From NCBI GenBank assembly GCA_001793775.1, contig MGIN01000016.1, positions 4,158 through 10,547 on the forward strand: a stretch of 6,390 nucleotides of DNA. Reading direction: 5' to 3'. This document shows, one piece after another, positions 1 through 4,146 of this stretch; the first letter of the stretch is position 1, and every line of letters starts with the position of its first letter. Below the pieces are notes generated by a model that made no database searches, had not been told where the DNA came from, and saw only the letters and a list, made by a program, of their open reading frames with translations. A program made the translations under genes and the position numbers. Source of the stretch: Candidatus Wolfebacteria bacterium GWA1_42_9 (GTDB lineage: Bacteria; Patescibacteriota; Minisyncoccia; UBA6257; JAGOQP01).

Positions 1-315
1 TATCGGAGTTATTTTCCGGATGATTATCTTCCGATTATAGATTGGCTGGACGGAAAAATATCATCTCAAAATCAGCCCAGCGATTTGATTAATCTTCTGG
101 AAATGAAAGCCGCTCTCAAGTATCAGGGCACCAGTCAGGAGAAAATATCTCTGGAGATAAGCTTTCTTTTGAAAGAATTGAAAAGAGAATTTTTTAAAGA
201 AAAAAGAGAAAAGATTCTTCGGTTAATTCGGGAGAAAGAAAAAATTGGAGATACCGAGACAGTAACCAAACTCCTTAGGGAATTTGACGAAGTGGCCAAA
301 TTAGTAGATAATTAA
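1..315 (+). CDS. dnaG: DNA primase DnaG, C-terminal fragment (5' end outside window)
   Basis: Frame 1 is open from the first base to TAA at 313-315, giving 104 residues of a protein that starts upstream of the window. The tail is highly charged and helical: LKELKREFFKEKREKILRLI, then EKEKIGDTETVTKLLREFDE. This pattern (LK.LKRE..KEKRE.....I...E..GD......LL.EF.E) is what I know from the C-terminal helical, helicase-interacting domain of bacterial DnaG. Bacterial primases are usually about 600 residues, so the zinc-binding and TOPRIM catalytic domains must lie upstream and cannot be checked here. DnaG makes RNA primers for DNA replication together with the replicative helicase. The next gene is rpoD, matching the dnaG-rpoD order of the macromolecular-synthesis operon, and this context carries much of the call. 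The ATG at 100 is internal, not a start. A free-standing coiled-coil protein is a less likely alternative. Confidence 0.75.
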   Translation, partial: YRSYFPDDYLPIIDWLDGKISSQNQPSDLINLLEMKAALKYQGTSQEKISLEISFLLKELKREFFKEKREKILRLIREKEKIGDTETVTKLLREFDEVAKLVDN

Positions 316-316
316 A

Positions 317-353
317 GGACTTTGTCTCCGTTCTGACGGAGGCACAAAACTCC
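317..353 (+). other. Stop-proximal hairpin after dnaG (copy 1 of a paired motif)
   Basis: The hairpin starts one base after the dnaG stop codon. The inner stem CTCCGT (326-331) pairs with ACGGAG (336-341) around a TCTG loop. A 2-nt bulge (GC, 342-343) lies on the 3' side. The lower stem TTTGT (321-325) pairs with ACAAA (344-348), and GGA (317-319) pairs with TCC (351-353). It is not a standard intrinsic terminator: no T-run follows it, and the T-rich arm is on the 5' side. The same architecture recurs after rpoD at 1901-1936. It may be an RNA processing or 3'-end protection element; the function is unknown. Confidence 0.55.
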
Positions 354-395
354 CGCAAACTTCTGCAAACGGACAGTGAGCATAAAGTTGGCGAG

Positions 396-492
396 GATCC
401 CGCATTTCCCGAATATGTGTTATGACGGAAATGTTACAATACAATATTGTAGAAGAGCGGGATCGCGCACTCAAACCTCATTTTATTCGGGA
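396..492 (+). repeat. Two interleaved inverted repeats in the dnaG-rpoD spacer
   Basis: GATCCCGC (396-403) is complementary to GCGGGATC (457-464), and TCCCGAATA (407-415) is complementary to TATTCGGGA (484-492). The order of the arms is A-B-A'-B', so both stems together would make a pseudoknot; otherwise they are alternative folds. The 12-bp palindrome TACAATATTGTA (440-451) sits in the loop. In a spacer of this size, 8-9 bp inverted repeats can arise by chance, so this is a candidate RNA structure only. I see no convincing sigma-70 promoter here; TACAAT at 440-445 could be a -10 box but has no good -35 partner. Confidence 0.35.
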
Positions 493-506
493 TAGTGCGG
501 AGACTT

Positions 507-545
507 TACCCCATTAGATAGGCGAAGCCTTTATCTAACGGGGTA
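507..545 (+). promoter_or_regulatory. Strong leader hairpin upstream of rpoD
   Basis: TACCCC (507-512) pairs with GGGGTA (540-545). TTAGATA (514-520) pairs with TATCTAA (532-538). GGC (521-523) pairs with GCC (527-529) around a GAA triloop. The only defects are an A/C mismatch and a two-T bulge (530-531). The tip GCGAAGC is a sequence known to form unusually stable mini-hairpins. TTTT follows at 551-554, five bases after the stem, so it could act as a weak terminator or attenuator of read-through from dnaG into rpoD. It could also be a dispersed palindromic repeat. The rpoD start lies 43 bases downstream. Confidence 0.45.
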
Positions 546-588
546 CTCAGTTTTATAGTTATTCGTTTCACTCATAAATAAAATTGGC

Positions 589-1899
589 ATGAGGAGAAAG
601 AACAAAAAAGTGAAAAAAGCGAAGAAAAAGGCATCTAGAAAGAAGAAAGCTCTCAAGAGACAGAAAAAACACAGACGAGTCAAAAAAACTCGTTCTTTGA
701 AATCAAAAAAGTCTAAAAAAGCAACCAAGAAAAGTCGGACGAAAAAAAGGAAAATTTTTTTCTCTAAAAAAAGAAAGGGAAAGAGAGCAAAAAGGGCAAC
801 CAAAAAATCACTACCCAAAAAGAAAAAATTTTTTGACGAGAGCATCATTTTAGAACTGGCGGAAAGAGGCAGGACCAGGGGTTTTGTTACCGATTCGGAG
901 ATAATGACTCTTTTTCCCAATATTGAAAATGATGTTGATTTTCTGGAACAAATTTACAGTCAACTGGACGACTTTAATATCAAAGTCATTGAGGTTGGAG
1001 AATTGATTGAACCCAAAGCCGCAGGAAAGGAAATTTCCCCCAAAACTCTCGCCTCTCTGGAGGCGACCGACCTGCCGGATGCCGTTCAGATGTATCTCAA
1101 GTCTATCGGTCGCACTCCTCTTTTGACTGCTCAGGAAGAGAAGGATTTGGCCAGAAGATCAGAAAAAGGGGATGAAGAAGCCCGCCAAAGGTTGATTCAA
1201 GCCAACTTGAGATTGGTAGTTTCCATTGCCAAACACTACGTTAACCGAAGCGCCAACTTGGGTCTTTTGGATTTGATTCAGGAAGGAAATATTGGGCTCT
1301 CGCGGGCAGTGGATAAATTTGATTACCGGAAGGGATTTAAATTTTCTACCTACGCTACTTGGTGGATAAGACAGGCCATTACCCGGGCTTTAGCCGACCA
1401 GTCTCGCACCATCAGAATTCCGGTTCACATGGTGGAAACCATTTCCAAATATACCCAAGTTAAAAGGAGATTGGCCCAAGAGCTGGGAAGGGAACCCTTG
1501 GCTGAAGAAATTGCCATTGAAATGGGAATGTCGGTAGACAAAGTCCGTCACATCCAGGAGATTTCTCAGGAAGTTCTCTCTTTGGAATCGCCGTTGGGGG
1601 ACGATGATGAAAGCTCTACTCTGTCGGAATTTATTAAGGACGAAAAAAGTTTAACCCCCGACCAGACTACCGCTCACTCTCTTCTTCGGGAAAAAATATT
1701 GGAGATAATGGATGATTTGACTCCCCGGGAAAGGGAAATTATCGCCATGAGATTCGGATTAACCGACGGCGTAACTCACACTTTGGAAGAAGTAGGCAAG
1801 AAATTCGGCGTTACCCGCGAACGTATCAGACAGATTGAAGCCAAAGCTCTGGAGAAAATGAAAGAACATGAGAAATCAAGGGCGTTGGAGGAATATTAA
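589..1899 (+). CDS. rpoD: RNA polymerase primary sigma factor RpoD/SigA
   Basis: This 436-residue protein directs RNA polymerase to housekeeping promoters. Residues 1-80 are a basic tail with 49 Lys/Arg and no Asp or Glu. Residues 83-136 resemble region 1.1. Region 1.2 begins at DLPDAVQMYLKSIGRTPLLT (161-180). Region 2 includes ANLRLVVSIAKHYVNR (205-220), the core-binding and -10 recognition stretch GLLDLIQEGNIGLSRAVDKF (225-244) and FSTYATWWIRQAITRALADQ (252-271). Region 3 follows (about 288-360). Region 4 is LTPREREIIAMRFGLTDG plus the helix-turn-helix TLEEVGKKFGVTRERIRQIE (398-417), which reads the -35 element. The match to the SigA/RpoD group is unambiguous. ATG 589 is chosen because the frame closes upstream at TAG 556-558 and no other ATG precedes it, but no Shine-Dalgarno is visible and a start within the tail cannot be excluded. 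It lies 273 bases after dnaG. Confidence 0.96.
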   Translation: MRRKNKKVKKAKKKASRKKKALKRQKKHRRVKKTRSLKSKKSKKATKKSRTKKRKIFFSKKRKGKRAKRATKKSLPKKKKFFDESIILELAERGRTRGFVTDSEIMTLFPNIENDVDFLEQIYSQLDDFNIKVIEVGELIEPKAAGKEISPKTLASLEATDLPDAVQMYLKSIGRTPLLTAQEEKDLARRSEKGDEEARQRLIQANLRLVVSIAKHYVNRSANLGLLDLIQEGNIGLSRAVDKFDYRKGFKFSTYATWWIRQAITRALADQSRTIRIPVHMVETISKYTQVKRRLAQELGREPLAEEIAIEMGMSVDKVRHIQEISQEVLSLESPLGDDDESSTLSEFIKDEKSLTPDQTTAHSLLREKILEIMDDLTPREREIIAMRFGLTDGVTHTLEEVGKKFGVTRERIRQIEAKALEKMKEHEKSRALEEY

Positions 1900-1900
1900 G

Positions 1901-1936
1901 GGCTTTGTTTCCGATTCCTATCGGAACTACAAAACC
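1901..1936 (+). other. Stop-proximal hairpin after rpoD (copy 2 of a paired motif)
   Basis: TTCCGAT (1909-1915) pairs perfectly with ATCGGAA (1920-1926) around a TCCT loop. A 2-nt bulge (CT, 1927-1928) follows on the 3' side. TTTGT (1904-1908) pairs with ACAAA (1929-1933), and GG (1901-1902) can pair with CC (1935-1936). It begins two bases after the rpoD stop and has the layout of the hairpin after dnaG: a 4-nt loop, a 2-nt 3' bulge and the identical TTTGT/ACAAA lower stem. The inner-stem closing pair is C-G in one copy and T-A in the other. No T-run follows, so it is not a typical terminator. Confidence 0.55.
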
Positions 1937-1976
1937 TTAACCCGAAAAATTTTACGGAGTAAAACTCATCGGGTAA
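1937..1976 (+). other. Second hairpin downstream of rpoD
   Basis: CCCGA (1941-1945) pairs with TCGGG (1969-1973), extendable by TTA/TAA outside. Inside it, TTTTAC (1950-1955) pairs with GTAAAA (1959-1964) around a GGA loop. It follows directly on the previous hairpin, so the rpoD mRNA 3' end would carry two hairpins in tandem. There is no T-run on the plus strand. Read on the minus strand, the inner stem is followed by TTTTT, so weak minus-strand termination is possible as a backup to the terminator at 1995-2030. Confidence 0.4.
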
Positions 1977-1994
1977 TATAAAAAATGTGGTGAT

Positions 1995-2030
1995 ATAAAA
2001 GTAGAGACCGCCGCGGCTGGGCGACGGTCT
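1995..2030 (-). terminator. Intrinsic terminator of the small minus-strand gene
   Basis: Read on the minus strand, AGACCGTCGC (2030-2021) pairs with GCGGCGGTCT (2014-2005) around a 6-nt loop CCAGCC. The 10-bp stem is GC-rich with one G-U pair. It is followed by CTACTTTTAT, with TTTT at 2000-1997. On the plus strand the hairpin is followed by GGAGAGCGGG with no T-run, so it is directional and serves the minus-strand gene, not rpoD. The stem begins 30 bases after the end of the small reading frame. Confidence 0.75.
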
Positions 2031-2060
2031 GGAGAGCGGGGGGATGGGTGCGTGTTGTGC

Positions 2061-2177
2061 TCACAGGAAGATGTAGGCGACGATGGAGATGATGACCGCC
2101 GCGGCGATGGTGACCTTGATGGCGGTGACTCTTCCCGATCGTTCCGCCGCTGCCTTCTCGGTGTAGGCCTCTAACAT
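2061..2177 (-). CDS. Small single-pass membrane peptide, 38 residues, unknown function
   Basis: ATG at 2177-2175 opens a 38-codon frame ending in TGA at 2063-2061. Residues 1-18 are polar and charged, beginning MLEAYTEKAAAERSGR. Residues 19-38 are hydrophobic and end AVIISIVAYIFL at the very C-terminus, so this is probably a tail-anchored, single-pass membrane peptide. No signal-peptidase site is apparent. It carries all the signals of a real gene: AGGAGG six bases before the start, a TTGACT/TAGAAT promoter and an intrinsic terminator. It is set apart by composition: 32 of 38 codons end in G or C (mostly GCC, GTC, ATC, ACC), and the block 2001-2190 is about 63% GC by hand count, against visibly AT-rich flanks. 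It is convergent with rpoD and divergent from alaS. I do not recognise the family. A type I toxin-like peptide, a subunit of a membrane complex, or a transferred or misassembled piece are all possible. Confidence 0.7.
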   Translation of the reverse strand: MLEAYTEKAAAERSGRVTAIKVTIAAAVIISIVAYIFL

Positions 2178-2183
2178 GGACTG

Positions 2184-2190
2184 CCTCCTT
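2184..2190 (-). promoter_or_regulatory. Consensus Shine-Dalgarno site for the small membrane peptide
   Basis: The minus strand reads AAGGAGG, with six bases between the site and the ATG at 2177, the optimal spacing. This decides the start of the short frame. It is the only clear ribosome-binding site in the window; rpoD, alaS and the two downstream genes show none. Confidence 0.85.
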
Positions 2191-2204
2191 TCTGATTTTG
2201 ATTT

Positions 2205-2234
2205 ATTCTAGAGCATAAAACTGTATCTAGTCAA
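2205..2234 (-). promoter_or_regulatory. Sigma-70 type promoter of the small membrane peptide
   Basis: On the minus strand the -35 box is TTGACT (2234-2229), one mismatch from TTGACA. An 18-base spacer follows, then the -10 box TAGAAT (2210-2205), one mismatch from TATAAT. Transcription would begin near 2198, giving a leader of about 20 bases that contains the AGGAGG site. This is the best promoter match I found in the window. Confidence 0.7.
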
Positions 2235-2259
2235 TAGTTGCAAAATTACTTTACTGGCT

Positions 2260-2304
2260 TTGATTTTTGTCTCAAAAAAGTATAGAATCCATCTATACTT
2301 TTTT
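2260..2304 (+). promoter_or_regulatory. Candidate alaS promoter overlapped by a perfect 13-bp inverted repeat
   Basis: AAAAAAGTATAGA (2274-2286) and TCTATACTTTTTT (2292-2304) are exact reverse complements separated by ATCCA. The repeat ends seven bases before the alaS ATG. A possible promoter, TTGATT (2260-2265), 17 bases, TAGAAT (2283-2288), places its -10 box inside the repeat. The palindrome could then be an operator. Because the arms are A-rich then T-rich, it could equally be a weak bidirectional terminator or a leader hairpin near the start codon. The repeat is certain; the promoter is moderate. Confidence 0.5.
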
Positions 2305-2311
2305 ATTTACG

Positions 2312-4132
2312 ATGTTTTTGGAGCTTCGCAAAAATTTTTTCGGGTTTTTCAAACAGCGAGGACATACAGTTTTAAAATCATCCTCGCTTATTCCCGATGA
2401 TCCATCGGTGCTTTTGACGACTGCCGGAATGCAGCAGTTTAAAAAATATTACACGGGAGAATTGAACCCGATATCTGATTTTAGTTCGGCTAGAACTGTC
2501 TCCATTCAAAAGTGTTTTCGCACTTCGGATATAGATGAAGTCGGCGATGATATTCATCTGACTTTTTTTGAAATGATGGGAAATTTTTCCTTCGGGCCAG
2601 TGGGAAGCGACGACCCGAAAGATTTCGGACAGAGTGGTTATCTTAAACGCTCGGCCATCGTCTGGGGATATGAATTCATCACCAATATCTTACAGATAAA
2701 TCCGGAAAGAATTCACATAACCGCTTTTGGGGGAGACGAAGAAATCCCCAGAGACAAAGAATCTTACGATATTTGGCTTGATGAAATAGGATTACCTGAA
2801 GAAAAAATAAAATTTGGCTCAAGAAAAGATAATTTTTGGGGCCCAACCGGCAATGAAGGTCCCTGCGGCCCGACTACAGAAATCTACGTTGACGACATTG
2901 AAGTCTGGAATGTTGTTTTTAATGAGTATTATAAGACACCAACAGTCACAGACAAAACACGGACAGTAACGGACAATAGTCAGTCACTGTCCGCGTATAT
3001 GAAGGTGAATAACCCGGGAATAGATACGGGCATAGGATACGAAAGATTGCTGGCTACTTTGGAAGGGGTGGAGAATGTTTATGAGACCAGCGCTTTTGTT
3101 CCTATGATGGAAGTATTAAATCAGGCGGCACCGGGAATTTCCCAAAGAGAGATAAGGATACTGGCCGACCATATTAGAGCCGCTTCGTTTTTGATTGCCG
3201 ACGGAATTGAACCGTCCAACAAAGAAGCCGGCTATATTTTACGCAGATTGTTGAGAAGAATCATCGCCATCAAAATAAAAAACGATATTCATTCGGATAT
3301 TTTTCAGTTGGGATATGAGAAGGTAAGGGAGATGTTTAGGGATATTTATCCGGAAATAAAAGACGAGAAAAAGATAATCGGCGCTTGGCAGGAAGAGAAC
3401 TCCAGATTTGAAGAAAGCATAGCCAAGGGTATTAAGGAAATCCAAAAATATAAATCTATATCAGGAAGAGACGCTTTTTATATATACGAAACTTTTGGCT
3501 TACCTCTTGAGCTTATAAAAGAATTAGCTCCAAAAGATTCTATTAAGAACCTTTCCGATTCGGAGTTTCAAAAAGAATTTCAAAAACATCAGGAAGTTTC
3601 CCGTGCCGGAGTAGAGAAAAAATTCGGGGGACACGGCCTTGTTCTGGACACCGGAGAGTTAAAGGCGGGAAGTGAAGAAGAGCTGAAAAAAGTTCTGGCT
3701 CTGCATACCGTCACTCATCTTTTGCATTGGGCATTAAGAAAAACATTAGGGGATCAAATTCACCAGATGGGTTCAGACATCAATCCGGAAAGACTAAGAT
3801 TTGATTTTAACTTTGACAGAAAATTGACTCCCGAAGAAATTACCGAGATAGAAACATTAGTTAATGATTTAATAGAAAAAAACCTTCCTGTTTATTTTAA
3901 AGAGATGCCAAAAGCGGAAGCGGAAAAAATAGCCCTTTCTTTCTTTAAAGAAAAATATCCGGATATTGTCAAAGTTTATTTCGTCGGATCGGAAGAAAGC
4001 GGCGGTATTATCAGCGCCGAGTTTTGCGGAGGACCTCACGTTTCTTCAACCAAAGAAATCGGCAGGTTCAAGATCGTCAAAGAAGAATCGATCGGAAAAG
4101 GAATAAGAAGAGTCAGAGCTGTCGTGGCCTAA
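2312..4132 (+). CDS. alaS: Alanyl-tRNA synthetase, short form
   Basis: This cytoplasmic enzyme charges tRNA-Ala with alanine using ATP. The 606 residues contain the class II catalytic core: the motif 1 area (25-49, with LTTAGMQQFKKYYTG), motif 2 (69-95, FRTSDIDEVGDD then FFEMMGNFSFG), a GNEGPCGPTTEIY segment and motif 3 (236-252, GIDTGIGYERLL). The tRNA-recognition helices include EAGYILRRLLRR (305-316). The editing domain keeps its metal ligands in HTVTHLLH (465-472) and CGGPH (572-576). Typical bacterial AlaRS is about 870 residues. This one passes from KKFGGHG (436-442) almost straight to HTVTH, so the beta-barrel part of the editing region is missing, and it ends where the C-Ala domain would begin. 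About a dozen extra residues sit at 210-230 (see the repeat at 2940-2993). ATG 2312 is preferred to TTG 2267 because it begins with the expected ELRKNFFGFFKQRGH and the upstream part is a palindrome. No Shine-Dalgarno is visible. The next gene starts 14 bases after the stop. Confidence 0.95.
   Translation: MFLELRKNFFGFFKQRGHTVLKSSSLIPDDPSVLLTTAGMQQFKKYYTGELNPISDFSSARTVSIQKCFRTSDIDEVGDDIHLTFFEMMGNFSFGPVGSDDPKDFGQSGYLKRSAIVWGYEFITNILQINPERIHITAFGGDEEIPRDKESYDIWLDEIGLPEEKIKFGSRKDNFWGPTGNEGPCGPTTEIYVDDIEVWNVVFNEYYKTPTVTDKTRTVTDNSQSLSAYMKVNNPGIDTGIGYERLLATLEGVENVYETSAFVPMMEVLNQAAPGISQREIRILADHIRAASFLIADGIEPSNKEAGYILRRLLRRIIAIKIKNDIHSDIFQLGYEKVREMFRDIYPEIKDEKKIIGAWQEENSRFEESIAKGIKEIQKYKSISGRDAFYIYETFGLPLELIKELAPKDSIKNLSDSEFQKEFQKHQEVSRAGVEKKFGGHGLVLDTGELKAGSEEELKKVLALHTVTHLLHWALRKTLGDQIHQMGSDINPERLRFDFNFDRKLTPEEITEIETLVNDLIEKNLPVYFKEMPKAEAEKIALSFFKEKYPDIVKVYFVGSEESGGIISAEFCGGPHVSSTKEIGRFKIVKEESIGKGIRRVRAVVA
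2940..2993 (+). repeat. In-frame palindromic and tandem repeat insertion within alaS
   Basis: Two 21-base units (2940-2960 and 2961-2981) are similar: ACAGTCACAGACAAAA and ACAGTAACGGACAATA differ at 3 of 16 positions, encoding TVTDKTR and TVTDNSQ. The second unit also forms a hairpin: CGGACAGTAACGGAC (2960-2974) pairs with GTCAGTCACTGTCCG (2979-2993) at 13 of 15 positions around AATA. The residues lie between VFNEYYK and NNPGIDTG, where related synthetases have only a short, variable linker. This looks like a small palindromic element tolerated in a surface loop. Confidence 0.6.
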
Positions 4133-4146
4133 TTAACAGCTTCAAA

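Noticed and set aside
316..588. tRNA, 6S, SRP or other known RNA gene in the dnaG-rpoD spacer
   Set aside because: No cloverleaf, no TTCGANNC-like T loop and no recognisable conserved core; only hairpins of unknown type.
531..920. Minus-strand reading frame of 129 codons opposite the rpoD tail
   Set aside because: It is the complement of the Lys-rich AAA/AAG codons and gives a Phe/Leu-rich artefact; rpoD is certain on the plus strand.
2083..2166. Plus-strand frame of 27 codons (starts MEMMTAAAMVTL) opposite the small membrane peptide
   Set aside because: It has no promoter or terminator in its direction, while the minus-strand frame has all signals.
2267..2311. TTG start 15 codons upstream for alaS
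   Set aside because: The extra codons are made of the 13-bp inverted repeat; the synthetase N-terminus fits ATG 2312.
3239..3445. Minus-strand 68-codon frame inside alaS
   Set aside because: Shadow frame within a well-recognised gene, with no start signals.
4024..4146. Upstream extension of the FtsA/PilM-like gene into alaS
   Set aside because: These codons are the alaS 3' end read in another frame (Arg/Gln-rich nonsense); ATG 4147 lies just after the alaS stop.
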